Origin: Allolobophora icterica
Lineage: Eukaryota; Annelida; Clitellata; Crassiclitellata; Lumbricidae
DNA length: 64,000 nucleotides
Direction of reading: 5' to 3'
NCBI GenBank assembly: GCA_963556255.1
Contig: OY744608.1
Location: 6,770,523 to 6,834,522 of the forward strand
In this document: piece by piece, positions 11,001-26,000 of the stretch
How positions within the stretch are numbered: position 1 is the stretch's first letter
Layout: every line of letters begins with the position of its first letter
Position numbers and translations under genes: made by a program
Notes under the pieces: model-generated
What the model was told of the DNA's origin: nothing
Database searches by the model: none
What the model saw: only the letters and a program-made list of their open reading frames with translations

Positions 11001-14000
11001 GAAAACAGTTGCCCACGGATGTGACGCGACCAAGCTACTCCTCCAGGAAAGGTCAGATCCTTTGATGAACTTCATCCTTGTACGCCCATGTCCACAGGGC
11101 TATACTCCAGCGAAGAACACTGAAGATCTGTGCGAGCATTTTCTGAACGGAGAGGAATGCCGGGAGAAAGATCGGTGTCCTAAACCACACAGCAAGGTCG
11201 AGAAGATGCTATGGGATAAGTACTTTCGAAAGAAAATAGGCTTTTCGAAGTTTATGAAAGACCTTCTAGACTCACCTCTTCGCGTAAAGAACGAGCTGGG
11301 AAGGATCTGTCTTAGATATAACGGAATGTACACGTTCATATGCAGACTGTGTTACCGAAGGAATAAGAATCCGGTTATGAAGAAATCGCATAAACCGGAA
11401 TGCCTGAACGGACACGCATGGAATGAAACTCGTCTCCTTGTGTTTGAAAAGACAAAGGGAAGCCACGAGATCATAATCCTTGACCAGGAGAATCCGTCCG
11501 ATGAAGCTGAAGAGATTCAGAAATGCCTCAAGGAACTGATCAGATGTGAATTCACAGAAGAAGAAGTGGTCAACGAATCAAGTGCTCTTAACCAGAGACA
11601 AAATGATTTGGTCAGGAATGCGGGAAGACCGAAGAAAGGAAAGAAACTGAAAAGAAGTGATGATCCAAGAAAAACAGATGATGATGACGATGAAGTGGAA
11701 TGGGCAGAAGAAATCTGTTATGACACTGAATTGGATTATGATTCCGATTTGGAGGACATCAAGACTGTATGGGACTCGGACGAAGAAAGTGAGGAGCACC
11801 TTTCAGAAGACCAGTCTTTCGAGGAAGATCCGTACTACACGATAAAACCTGAGTCTGAACTTTGGAACCTGCTGAGAGAAGAGCCGAGCAAGTACAAACT
11901 CTGCGATATTCACCTTGACGGACCATTTGCAGCGAGGTGTAAAGTGCTGGAGAAAGACCCCAAGGACAACATCCGAGAGATAGAAATCAGAGGTCGAATG
12001 AACTGCGGGCAAACTCTTGATGGCGATGAAGTTGTAGTTGAAGTCAAGTCAACTGAAGTTCTCGACTCTAAGGAAGAAAAAGTGTCAGCTGAAATAAAGC
12101 CTTTGATGATGTCTATGGAAGTTGTGAAAACAAAAGTGATATTCGATAAAGCTCGCGAAGGGATCAAATCAGTGAAACAAAAAAGTGAAGTGAAGACCGA
12201 AACGCGTGGCGTTGTTGTAGGAATCATCCGCAAAACACTGAACCGTAAGGCATACACATTCCTTTGCAGAGTTGACAGGTATCACTGTCATCTGATGAAA
12301 CCTCTTGATGGCATAGCTCCGAAAATCCACATCATGAGAATTCGTAATTTGAACGACAGTGTTGCTGTTTATGCGATGAAAGACGGAGTCATAAAATGCA
12401 AAAATCGTGTCAAACTAGACCCACTGAAACGGGATAGCACGTTGTTCGTGGTACGCTATCTGAAGTGGGATCGCGCAAAAATGTACCCACTTGGCTACGT
12501 AACTCACGTCATCCGCAAGGGAGAGACAATCGCCCGCAGCCAGCAAATCATCAACATTCTGCATCAGGTTCCGACAAAGCCAAATCCGACATGCGAAGAA
12601 ACAGCGAACAAAATGGATGTCGACATTCCCGAAGACAAATCCTGGAAAGATCTTCGGAAACTATTCGTCGTTTCCATCGACCCTCCGAACTGCAAAGATG
12701 TCGACGACGCACTGTCAGTCGAGAAAATCGGAGAAGGCGAGTTTCTTGTCGGCGTCCATATTGCTGACGTCAGCCATTACGTAGATAAGGATGACGTCAT
12801 CGACAAGAACGCCAGGCGAAGAGCGACGTCATATTACGCGGCAACTGGCAAGGTTTACGGGATGTTGCCGGCCCGTTTGAGTGAGGATATCTTGAGTCTA
12901 CGAGAAGGAGAGGAACGTCTAGTGCTTTCCGTCTTCTTCCGGATATCGATGCAGAAAGGCGTTGTTGGAAACCCAGAAATCTGTCGATCTGTGATCATTA
13001 ATCGTAAACAGATAACATACGAAGAGGCTGAAACATACATCGACCAGATTGGAACCGACATCAGTATTAAGTGGAAAGAAAACCATTTGGAATGGGTTAT
13101 TTCTATGCTTCAGCTCATTGCAGTTGGATTGAGAAGAAATCGAATTGGAGATGGAAGGTTTTTCTACCAATCGGATCACCCTTTCGAGATGGATTATCCT
13201 TACGAAGCTCATCGAATGGTGGAAGAGTTTATGATTTTGACTAACAGGCACATCGGCTCTTACCTGGAGTCTAGGTTTCCAGGATGCATTCCGCTTAGAC
13301 TTCAAGATCCTCCAAACGAAGAGGATCTCGAAAAATGGAAGGATGCAAATTCATTAGCAGCTTCAAGGTCGTTCTATTTCCGACAGTACGCTTGTTTACG
13401 ACCGGAAAAGGAAATTCCAGCCAGTGACGGAAGTGTTTCCATTCTGATGCCCACACTTGAGGCAATTGTATCAGCAGCAGAGACAAGTGATTTTAAGAAG
13501 ATAAAGACCCTGATTGGATCGGAAGACTTTCACCCGCTTCACCTGTTGGCAATGGTTAGTTGGTACAGCATTCAAGAAAAAGCCACGTTCAGTCGTTCCA
13601 CAGAAAACCAAGTTGAAATAAATAAGTCGACCAAAACAGCTTCAGAAACCCAGAATAACTCCGAGTTATGCTATAGCAACTCCGATATTGGTGCAGAAAG
13701 GCAGAACGCCAAGAGTTCTGAAGCCAAGATAGGTCACTTCAGTCTTCAACTGCAACACTACGCCCAGTTTACTTCTCCAATTCGACGATTCATGGACATC
13801 GTTATACACCGATTTGTTAAAGCTGCACTGGACCAGGAACCAGCACCGTATACTTACAACGAAATCCAAACTATCTGCCAAAGAAACAATCAAATAGAAA
13901 TTCGGAGTAGAAAATACGACAAAGCGTGCACTCAACTGAAGTCAACTGTCCTTCTCCAGGAGCCGTTTCGTATTCCATTTGTTGTTGAGAATTTCGATGG

Positions 14001-17000
14001 CAATTCGATCACTTTGACTACGCCGTATCTGCCTCACCTGAGACGGGGACAAAGATCAATCACGTTCAGCGCTCTTCTCATCGGTCAGAAACCGGAAATT
14101 AAAGACAGCGATCTTACTCTAACATGGGAAAGAAGATTTTATGACGAACAAGTCTCATTTTTGATTGCACGGACTACAGCACAAACTGAAGAAGTTTTGA
14201 AACTGGATTCGGAACGACATTCAGCGCAGGCAGACCCAGAGACTTGGGAAAGTCTTCAATGTGCGCTTAAAATGCAGCCCAGTCTTCAACAGTTACGCAG
14301 TCTTCAACAGTTAGCCAAAGCTCTTGTTTACGAAGACAAACTACGAAAACAAAGTTTAAGTGAACGATTGGAGATTACATCTGAGATGAAAACGGATCAG
14401 TTACTCGTCAAGTACCACGTCAAATTCCGACAAACGCTGAGTCGCGGAACTGTTTTGCAGATACAGGTTGGAGCGGAATGTCTGAAAGGATATCTACAGC
14501 CGGTCTGTCAGATGCTCCAGCTCACGAGTGAAAAGGACATCTGCCTCCAACACGGCAGGGACCCTGTCAAATGCTTCGCCAAACTTGCAACAGAAACGGT
14601 TGCAACGCGTTACGAATCCGCAGAGCACTATAGAAGAGTCTGGTTACCGATAATTACCATGGAAGCTGCAACACAGGCTGCTGCAGCTGGGGACGCCATC
14701 CTCTGCAACAATGTTCCCATCAAATTCTTCCGAAGAAATGAAAAATACTACGGGACCCTGAAACTCCCTCTGGGTTTCTGTTGTAAGCGGCAGATCAAGA
14801 TATACACTGCTGAAGACGACGATGGTGATTCCAATGACTATATGTGTATTCGATACCGCCCAACACCTCCATCTGGTACCAATGCTTCAAGTATTGGTTC
14901 TGTGCAGAACAAACTCTGGGTTGCACATGTCGTGTCTACAACAAGTAAAATAAAGAAGGAAGACATTGGTGGAGCAGCTAACCGCGGAGAAAATTCGCCT
15001 GGCAGACAAATGGTGTACCTGGATTTTATAGTGCAACATCATAATGGTCCATTACCATCCGAACTTCTGTCAGACGAAAATACCAAACCGTGCACAGTGG
15101 AATTTCTAACAAAGTCTCTACCAGACAGGTAAACTGCCAATTTTGCTGGTAAACCATTTTTAAATGAGGCATTTGCAATAGTCTATTCAGTAGTCATCTG
15201 GATCTGTGATCCAATGATTTTGGGTTCGACCCTGCTGAGGCTACTTGCGTGGAACGAAACTTGCCTGGTGCCTCAGATTTAAATTTCCTGACTTTGAGAC
15301 CGTAACACGTGCAATAAATATAACAAGTACGTTAAAATAAATTTAATTATAAATTATAATTGGGTTCGGCATATCACACTTACGATTACAGCCGTTGCTT
15401 TGTTTTAGCGGAGTGCTTGATAAAGGCTTGTGTCACATCAATTTGTTGCTAGTAACTTAGGCGTTGTTTTCAATTCTATCATGTCTCTCACGGGCCATAT
15501 AATCAGTATTGTAAGTCATCAGATATGTTCATTCGTGACATACGCAGAAGTAGGCTTTATCTGCGCATGTCTGCAATTTTTTCTGGGAAACCTTTTTAAA
15601 TGAGGCATTTGCAAAAATAATAATCTTCGTTTAATATCTTCAAACTGACAACAACGCAGTATGATTACAAATCAGTACATGTTATGCGATAAATCTTAAC
15701 TACTAACAGAACAGACAGCCTGCAATACACGGCGCAAATTGCAGCCTACAAAGCATGTCCGCCTATGGGTCTCGATCTCTGTACCTCTCACACTCTACGC
15801 CAGATGTTATCCAATGCGCTACCGGGCAGTAGTCTATTCGGTAGGGATTTGGATCTGTGATCCAATGATTTTGAGTTCGACTCTGGCATCTACTGAGGCG
15901 ACTCCGTGTAACGAGTCTGAACAAGTTGTTAGCGTACACTTGCCTGGCACCTCAGATCTAAATTTCTTGACCTTAAAATCAGTGGCGTGCAGAGGGTCTT
16001 TGATGCCCGGGGCCAACCCCTTCATTGGATGCCCCTAAATTGTTCTTTCCATAATTCATTCCCCCTCCCCTCCCACTGCACTGTGCTGCCCCATCTCCCT
16101 TTCCCCCGGGAAATTTTTGAGAATTGCACATTGCCGTATGGTACTTTTAGCCTATTTTGACGATCGGAAACCGAATTGTAGACTTTGTATTTTATGCTTA
16201 GGAAGTTAGGCTACTATTACTAATCATAGTATAGCCTGTATGGAAAACATGACATAAAAACTTGCGCACTCATGTCTTACTTCGCGATGTATTGTAAACA
16301 TAAATGTTTGAATGGCGATTTATTGGCGGCCGGTTATTAGTAGGCTAACTTGCAACGAAATAGTTGCAAGAACACAAGATTTATCTAAAGTAAAGACGAA
16401 TGGTACGCGTATGCCCGCCAAACCAACGTCGGCTGATATTAATGGTTGTCTGCAAATGTTTGATTAAATCCTTACAAAATAGACAATAAAATTACTTACT
16501 GGTGCCGCGAGTGTTACGTCTTGCCGAAAAATTCTAACAGACGACGCTAACCTAATTAAACCTATGAACGATAATACAACCATAACACTGCCGTCGTCAA
16601 CCGCTGATTTCATAGCACGCTAAAAGGGTTCGCAATGCATTAGATACTATTATTAGTACATAAACTACGGCATACGATTCGTATGATACGAAATTAGTCC
16701 GTCAATACAAGCGCAAGAGATGTGACTGGGCCAACGCCAACCGTTGGATGCCCCCCCCCCGGCTGGATGCCCGGGGCCGTCGCACCCTCGGCACCCCCCT
16801 CTGCACGCCACTGATCAGACCTTTAGACCATAACAAGTGTCATAAATATAATAAGTGCCATAAATATAATAAGCACATAAACAGAAACTTAATTATAATT
16901 GGGGTCGACATATCACACGACTACAGCCGTTGCGTTGTTTTAGGGGAGCTCTTCATAAGGGCTTGAGTTACACCAAAATTTGATTGCTCGCAACTTAGGC

Positions 17001-20000
17001 GTTGTTTTAAATTCTACTATGTCTCTCACTAGCCGTGTAAAAGTATTCGCAAATCATATATATATATATATATATATATATGAATATATATATGAATATA
17101 TATATATATTTATTTATTTATTTATATATTCATTAGTGATGTACGCAGAATTAGGCGTTATGTGCCCATGTCTGCAAGGGCATCTGTGGCAAATGCATTG
17201 GTTTACATTCGCCTAGATTACTGTAACTCGCTTCTCGCTGGTATCAATAGGTCAACATGCCGAAGCTGCAGAGAGTGCAGAACTCGTTGACTAAAGCCAT
17301 AACTAAAAAAGCAAATTTTTATATAATCCCTGTGCTTAAATATTTGCATTAGTTTCCTGTTCAGCAAAGAATCAATTTCAAATTGAGGCTCATAGTTTAT
17401 AAAACTTTGAACTCTGGCCAGCCACAATAGTTAAAATCAGTTCTTATCCCCCAAATTTATCATTATTCAACGACGTCATCTGATTATCTTTGTCTGTTCT
17501 TGGTGAACGAGCTTTTTCGGTTGCTGGACCTACTTTTTTAAAACTCTGTCCCTGTGTCTGTCCGCTCTGCTCAGTCGCTTTTGTCATTTCGTTCGGAACC
17601 TAAAACTTACCTGTTTCAGATTGCTTATCCACCATAGGCTGCCTCTCTGTCTTACGAGCTGATCTTCTGGATACTGACCTGATTATAGCTTGTTTCTGGT
17701 GTGCCATCGGTTGATGTCTTGTGCATTATACACCGGCGCAGTAGAAGTTACTAATTACAATTACTTTTTAGGAGAGCTCTTCCGAAGGGTTTGTGGCATC
17801 TCATCACTTGGTACTTTAAACACAGTCTTATTTCAGATGCTGTTCTTGTTGCAAATAAAGTTGCCATGTGATTCTCTTGACCTTCGAACAAAATTCTGTT
17901 TCAGACGAATGGAATCTGCAGTGACTGCAATCGACGAAGCCTCAGACCTTTGCATCAGCATCGTGTTAAAGACGAGCATTCCCCGAGATGCAGGTCATTA
18001 ACACTTTATAGAAAGCCCTTTGTAACAGAATGAAACCACAGATGGCTCTAATATTGAATTTTTCTTGACAAGACTGATTCGCTGTTTACCACATTCGATC
18101 TCAGGTCTGTACTCGGTAGCAAAAAGAACAACCCGAGGTGACAGATGTTAATTATCTGAAAAACCCACAGTTACAAGTAGAGGACATATTCTTCAGCGCA
18201 GAAGTTGCGGACGTGTTGAATGGTTTGGATGATAGTATGTTCTGATTATTATCTGAACGCCATCTGATAGTAGCATTTCTGCACTGTTTATATTCATTCT
18301 ACTTTACTTGAACTGCGTTACAACGTTAATATCAAACTATTATACAATTGTAGATATTGAAATGATAGAATCCGACAATTACGACATCGAAACTGCTGCA
18401 GAAATGGTTCCACGCAACAATGGAAGTCAAATGAGAGCCATTAAAAGTGCTCTCAGGAACCCATTCACCGTCATTCAGGGCCCACCGGGTGCGTTACTTA
18501 TAAGTAATAAACTTAGAAGCATACAACTTAGAAGAATTAAATTCAGAAGTATTAAACTTAGAAGCATTGAAATTAGAGGTATTAAAATTAGTAGCATTAA
18601 ACTTAGAAGCACTAAACCTAGAAACATAAAACTTAGAAACATTAAATTTAGAAGCGTTCTTCTTCTTCTCAGTCTTCTGCTGTTGAGCAGGTTTGTGACA
18701 TGGACGACCTCGTGTTCCCCTCCGACCTCCTCCATTCTGTTCTGTCCTGCGCCTTCCTCTTGGTGTGTCCGTATGTATCACCATTATCGAGATCATTCAT
18801 CATATTTAATCTTTTTCTGCCTCTCGTTGTCTTCCCCTCCATACGCCCCTCCAGCAGCGTCACCAGCATACCCTACCCCCTAAGTGTGTGGCCCAGCCAC
18901 CGATGCTTTCTCCTGCTTATTGATTGTAGTAGATCCCTCTGCACCCCTGTCCTTTCCAAAACTGCCTGATTTGTGACTTTGTCTCTCCAGCTTATTTTCA
19001 GCATTCGTCTCCAAGTCCACATTTCGAAAGCCTCTATTCTCTTCCTATCCGTACCAGTCATTGTCCAGCACTCAGCTGCATATGTTGCAACTGTCCAGAT
19101 TACAAGCGTTAAACTTCCTTAATGCAAGAAATCGAATACTAGAATCTTGGTAACATCGAGGCGTAGGCATGTCACGATAGTTATTTAATCTTTCAATAAG
19201 ATTAGAAATAGTCTATGTCACATTTAGACTTACTACACTATTTACTGAGGCACTTAAATACTTATTTAATGTTAGAAATCGGTTAGAAAGGAGGAAGTCC
19301 TGGTCATATGAATATCCATAATTTTCGTTCAAATTAAAGAGCTTTCTGTTCGTGAAATCTAGTACATTATATCGTTTTCGCATCGATAAATTTAATAACC
19401 AAGCACCATCATCTGCTTCAGGCTCCTCTATCTATCACTCCCAGGCTTTCCACTCAAAACTAAAGTCTGACCTTTTCAATAATTCCTACCCTGATTCATC
19501 TGATCCTCCGCCTTCCAATTCTTCTTGACCTAAACCACATCCACCTTGCTCTGCTTCCTCCCTTGAATCAAGAGCGGAGGCAGAGCAAGACGGATGTGAG
19601 CCCCAGGAAAATCGGACTCGGACCTCCTTTTTGATTACCCTCTGGAACCCCTCTGACTTGATGCATCGCTCGTGAATAAGCTGGTGTCCTGAGCTTGGCT
19701 TTCGAGTGGCGCTGTAGAAGTTTAGAGTTTATGTAATTAACGTTGTCGCTTTTGAAATCTGCAACATGAGTTCGACTTTTGAGCGCATCAAACATAATCA
19801 AGAGAAAGAATGCTTCACCGTAATAATTTTTATGTAAAGCCTTGAATGTCAAACTGAGTTAGCAATCCGCTAAACCCATGCAGATTATGTATCTTCTATT
19901 TAAACAAGTCTAACAGCAACTATTCTGGTAATTTTTAAAACAGGGACCGGAAAGACTGTAACAGGTGTGAAGCTCATCTATTGGTTTGCCAAAGCCAATA

Positions 20001-23000
20001 AACGATTGCGAGACGGAGAAGTACGACCTCAGATCCTCTACTGCGGTCCATCCAACAACGCAGTTGACGTTGCGGCCAGTGAGTAGAGACTAAATGTTGA
20101 CACATAGGCTAGACTAACGTATGGACTTAGTATTGTTGAAGATTAATTCTGTAAGCCTACATTCTAAAGCGTAGTGTTTGGTAATTGATGCACAGGTTGC
20201 ATTTGATATGGTTCGAAGGCTTGAAGTCAAAGTTTGATCGACCTTTAAGCGTCTAATCTTTGATGATAGGTGTGGCAGACAGTCCAAAAAACTAGAATTA
20301 AGGTTTTATGTATAATAATATCTGTATATAATCAGTACAAGAATTATAAGCGTTTGATATTTAAGTTGCTCGGTTTGCTTTAATTTGCTGTTTTTTTATA
20401 TTATTTTCAAGATTTGTCTATATTTAATGCAATTCAAAATACATGTAATTTGTTTGTACCTTTCATTCAAAGCACACGTTGTCCAAAAGTGCTTCTACTC
20501 TAGCGTGAAGGGTTCCCCATGTACGATAAACCGAGGGAGGAAATACTTCCCTTGAGACGCGTCAGGTCGCCCCAGAGCCAAGGTCCTGGCTGCTAAGCCA
20601 CACCGGAAGTAGCAGATAGTGCAAACACCGTAAAGGTTGTCTTCCTGTGTTGGGCTTCTGTCGTGAATTGACGAAGCTGCACTTTTAAGAACGTAAGTAT
20701 GTCCTTTCGTTTAAGGTCTGTTGAGAAAATACATCGGAAGTAACCAAGACCTGAAGGTCGCTCGAGTCTACAGTGATATGTTGGAGAAGCAGGTCTATCC
20801 GATTCCACGAGATGCCTCGCAGATCTGCCTCCAGAAGGGACGACGACACGACCTGATGGACGAGGAACAAGGGAAGATCGCTCTTCACCACCTGATCCGC
20901 ACACCACATAACACGCACTCAGGGAAACTTCTGGAATTCGACGCCAAGTTCACTCGCTTCAGAACATTTCCAGAAAGAGTTTCCGACAAGGATGTTGAAG
21001 ACTACTTAAAGCTCGTCACAACTGCTTGCATCGAAGAACTCCAGAAGTACGATGTGGTGTTCTGTACGTGTGCCGCAAGTTCCAGCAAAAAGATACGTCT
21101 GGGTACTCAGATCCGTCAGATCATAATCGATGAGTGTGGCATGTGTATGGAACCGGAGAGTCTGATTCCTCTTGTCTGCTACAAGGAGGCGCGTCAGGTG
21201 GTTCTGATCGGTGATCACAAGCAGCTTCAGCCTATTGTCACCAACGGCATGGCCAAAGACCTCGGAATGCAGAAGTCCCTCTTCGAAAGATATGAGGACC
21301 GAGCTATAATGCTGGATGAACAATATAGAATGGTAATTGTAATGCCAAACATACTGATTTTACTCAACTTGTTTAGTTTGCTTTCATAATCCTAAACTCC
21401 AAGTTTCTGAAGCGCTACTGTAAAGCTAAGCGCATGGTACCAGCCTATGTACGTGCGAGGGTCGAGCTTGTACACTGAAGAGTATTTGAAAATAAAATGT
21501 TATCGACACAACTTTAAACCTGCTTGCTTTCTGAAGGTTGTGTTACCGGGTAATCATGCTGAATCGGCAATAAAGATTTATGATAGTCGTGTCAATTTAA
21601 AATTGGTTTTAGTTAGTCTTGCTTTGGGATATACGGAGCATTTGGAACTAACTTTATTGACAAACTTAGCCTGCACTGAATAATATTGCTGAATGTTTGA
21701 CATTGTTCACGAAATTTAACTTTAAATTAAGATCTCTTTTGAATAAAACTGCTCTGTATGCCTACATAGTTTTAGCATGTATGTTTAAATTTTTGCCAGC
21801 ATCCATCGATTTGCGACTTTCCGTCTCGGGCGTTCTACAAATCTAAGCTGCGGACTGCGCCGCTACTCATGAGGCGTCCGTGGAACATTCCTCGGATCTG
21901 GCCAAATGCAAGCCACCCTTGCACTGTTTTCATTCACGTCGAGGGAGCCGAGAAGACTCTCAGTGTCAGCACCGACGAGGGAAATCAACAGTCGAAAAGT
22001 AACGAAGCGGAACGGGATGAAGTCGTAAGCAATCTTTTTCTGAGCGATTGGATTCGGGCCCCATAAACATTAAATAATGCTTAGGGAAAGCATAAATATA
22101 GCAAAAACGCTGGTCCTCGACAGCAGTCTATATGGATAACTCCTAGGCTCCTAGCACTATGTGCTAGGAGCCTAGGAGTTAATGGATTAACTCTGGTTGG
22201 AAGGGATTATATTCGATCATTTCGATAGGTTAGATCTTACTGAGTCGGAACGGTGAAATTGTTTGGTGGTTTGTATCAGATCGGAGCCCTATGGGTCACT
22301 CTTCTGTGTAGGGGAGACCGGGGCTATATGTTACAGGGGGTTATATGTTATTTCGATATATCTATGGTGTTTACTTATTTGTAGTGTATATCTATGTTCT
22401 AGCGCATGCACACAGTTGGCCTGCAGGTATAATGGCGGAGCTGTTGATATATTTGACAGCGTGATCAATTTAGGGCAAATAAACGTTTTTTGAGCACATA
22501 TCTTTTTCAAAGGTAAGTGCGCACTTTTGTTATTTCTGCGCCCAGTTTTAGTACTTCGGTTGTCATATTCTGCGTGTTGGTGGCATGGTGATATGTGTTT
22601 ATAAACAGAATATTACTAGCGATGTAGCTTGACCGTTGTATGTGTAAAAGCTTGTTGTTTACGAAGATGTGCCTAGGGGGCTATATGTTACATTTGTAAC
22701 ATAGCCCCGCATTATTAACTTGTGCTATTGACTTATTGGCCTATGTAGGCCAATAAGTCTTGATTTCTATGTCATTAAGAATAAGCTGTAGGCTACCGTG
22801 TAACTGCAACGGGCACTAGGTTAATGTTTGAATAATCTGCTCCGAAAACCCGCAAAAAGAGTTCAGTTACGAAAAACAGCGACAATTATAATAAATCTAA
22901 GAGAACGGTTTGCCTGGTTTGCGGCGTATCGTTCGATGAGGACTGGGTACTATGCCTAGAATGTGGTGAATGGGCACACGATAATCAGAGGCGCGTTTAC

Positions 23001-26000
23001 AGAAAACGGGGCCCTAGGCGCAAACATTTTTGGGGGCCCTAAGTGTCTGAGACTCTGGTGGTGTTCAGCCTATCATCTGGAAAAACCAGCGAAGTTGAAC
23101 TTAAAGCCGTTTTTGTGAGTGTAATTAATAATTATGCTTATAGAAGCTATTTTCAAGGAATTTGAAGTTATGTGGTTTCGGCCTAATGATTTTAGTAAAA
23201 AAAGAAAAAAATATTTATAAGTGTAGCCTACAGTAGGCCTACTCGTTTGTTGCAATGCAATGCAGAAAAGCTACAATATATAATATAGAAATGCTTGAAA
23301 AAATTAATTCTTTGAAATTGAACCGGTGTTAGAGCGACATATAGCCTATAGGCCTATGTACGACTTACAAATGCATCAAGTTAGTTTTTGTCTTCTTAGC
23401 TCACTTATCGCAAGCTCACGCTTCTTTCGTTTTGCAAATCCAGATTCATAGCAAGGTTCGTTTCATTGCGTCAGACTTTAATCAATATTTATTATTATAA
23501 ATTTTTTTAATTATTATTACGAGTTAACAATACTAATTAAAGGTTTAAGTACTTTTAAAGACTAAAAATTAAGCACTCAGCAGACTAAAACTTTCAACAA
23601 GTAAACTGCAGCAGACGGCCGTTGCGGATTCTTGCTAACAAATTTCATCAGTTATTTTGCACAAAGTCAAAATGAATTATTAGCCAAGGTGATCAAAACA
23701 ATTATAAATTACAATAATGTACTTTATACGAATGTTAAACTGTAAAAATAGAAAATAGGTTATATTTAAAATAATTCAAAAATATCATTTTTCATAATTA
23801 AAAAATAATTATTTTCATCCGTTTGGGGGCCCTCTGAGATTTGGGGGCCCTAGGCGCGCGCCTAGTGCGCCTACAGGTAAACGCGCCTCTGACGATAATT
23901 GCACTGATGGAAACGATTATTATGTATGCCACAACTGTTATGACTCTGACTAGGCCTAAGCTTAAGTAGACCCATTTAACTGATTTCTGATTTAACTAGT
24001 AGTTCAGTTTATTTTTCGTCGTTTTTATTTCATCAACTGTTGAAGAACTTCAGATTTTACATAGGCCTAATCAGTTCTGAATAATCATTTGTATTGTTAG
24101 TGATGTTCCTGTTTAATAATCACTTTACATTTACTGTAAAAATGTCAATTCTACCTGTGTAACATTGCAACCCCGGGGAATGTAACATGTAACCCCTTTA
24201 TCGGGGTTATTTGTTACATTCCAGTAGCTTGCCTAACACCAATATTGCACAAAATTCATTAACTATTAACAAAATCTACTGTGACCAATCTGTGTGTAAC
24301 ATAATGAAGTACTAAACCCCCTTGGTCTTAGGAAAACTCAGGTGCTGAGGAACAGCCAATTTACAAAAAAGTGGGAATTGTAACATATAGCCCCGGTCTC
24401 CCCTACTTTGCTAATTTGCGTTCCTAAGTAGACTACCCTGAAAGACTGCTATATAAAACTCCTCACTACTACTGATAATAATAATAATTATAAGGGGACT
24501 TATCGTGGATTAACAAAACTAGACGTTTAATCAACCAGTTCGGAAAGTTTATTACATGTCAGATATATACATTTCCCCAAAAGTGACTCTGATTCAAGTT
24601 TTAAATCTTGCACGTTAATTTTTTGACTGAATGCTGTTTCAGACCAGAATTTTCTTACAACTTCTCAACCGGTATAGAGTTGGTAAAGACAATATTGCCA
24701 TTCTATCGCAATACAAAGCCCAGTGTTCCGAAATTGAGAAGAATCTTAAGCAAATCGGGGTTCAGACTCCAAGAGTCAGCACTGTAGTCGCCAGTCAAGG
24801 TAGAGCACCGTGAAGCCAACATATTCTCGTTAGAAGCGTAATTTTGGGCTTTAATAGCTTTAACAAGCAGCAGCATTATAACCAGTTTAATGAATTTATT
24901 ACCACGCAAATTTAGTATATCTGAAGCTAATACGTGAAGCAACTGTGAACGAAGGATTTGCTGAAAGTCTCTATACAGCAGGCCTAACCATCTCAGAGAA
25001 GGCTCGAACTCGCACTCTCTGCATTACAAGGCGAGTGCTCGAACCTTTCAGCCGCAGTGCTCATCGAATCAATTGGGTACCGTGCCCCAAAAGTCAGCAC
25101 GATGCAAGAGCCATCGTGGACTCCCACAGTAGAGCATAACTGTATTTAGGTGGTTTAGCCATAGGATGTCTGTTTCTTGCGCTCCGATATATTAAAACCT
25201 GGAACTGAAGAATCTAATTGAGGTTAGCTGTTTGTAAACTGTAACAACACAGGCCAGCGAAGAGGTAGAGGTGCTATCAGTGTCAATATAATATATACGC
25301 CTACTTTATAGATAATCCAACACTCGGTGTTGCCAAGACTTAAAGACTGTTAGAAGAAGCGATGGAGTTCGATATGTGCTCAGTTCATGCAAGAGGATTT
25401 TATGTAGCTGGGACGTGACGTACCATGAGATGCAGAGGGATTTGTGGTCATAAACGTTTACAGTTTATAAGTGCTATATGCCTTTGATCAGTCATATGAG
25501 TAGGCCTACTCTGCCAGCAAGCCACTGTGTGTCTTTTGGGACCAATATTCCCCATCAACCAAAGCTCACGATTATTATATTTATGACCATAATGCTTCTG
25601 CATCTCATGACACGACTCATCACCGCTACACAACGGCCTCTTGCATTAACTGAGCACATATTGAACTCCGTCGCTTTTCTAGCAGTCTCTAACAACTGAT
25701 TGTTGCTAAATGAAATGTCTCTGTGTGAATGTGTGAAGGTGGTGAGTGGCAGTACGTGATCCTAAGCCTCGTTCGTTCTCTTCCGAGATACGAGATCGAA
25801 AGATCTCCTTCTGAGGGATGGTGCAAGAGAAACATGGGATTCATCATCGATCGACATCAGATCAACGTCGCTCTCACCAGAGCAAAGATCGGACTAATCA
25901 TCATCGGTAAGTTCATTGTCATCATTATCTTTATCGTCGTTCTCATCATTATCGTCATCATGATCATCATGATCATCAACGTCATCATCAATATAGTCAT

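Larger units (their letters stand above)
15829..17240 (+). repeat. LINE-associated repeat, second copy (interrupted)
   Basis: Repeats the 15170-15600 sequence: GATCTGTGATCCAATGATTT, then [15 protein letters not shown] near 16985. It is split by the element at 15977-16817 and carries an AT microsatellite at 17056-17120. Confidence 0.65.

Noticed and set aside
18042..18234. Start of this exon at 18029 after TTTGTAACAG
   Set aside because: This acceptor has a better pyrimidine tract, but with the phase-1 donor at 17993 it gives GAA TGA, an immediate stop; 18042 keeps phase.
18308..18883. 191-residue ORF
   Set aside because: Real only for the Walker A exon 18354-18488; after the donor it reads through a minisatellite and the antisense of a LINE.
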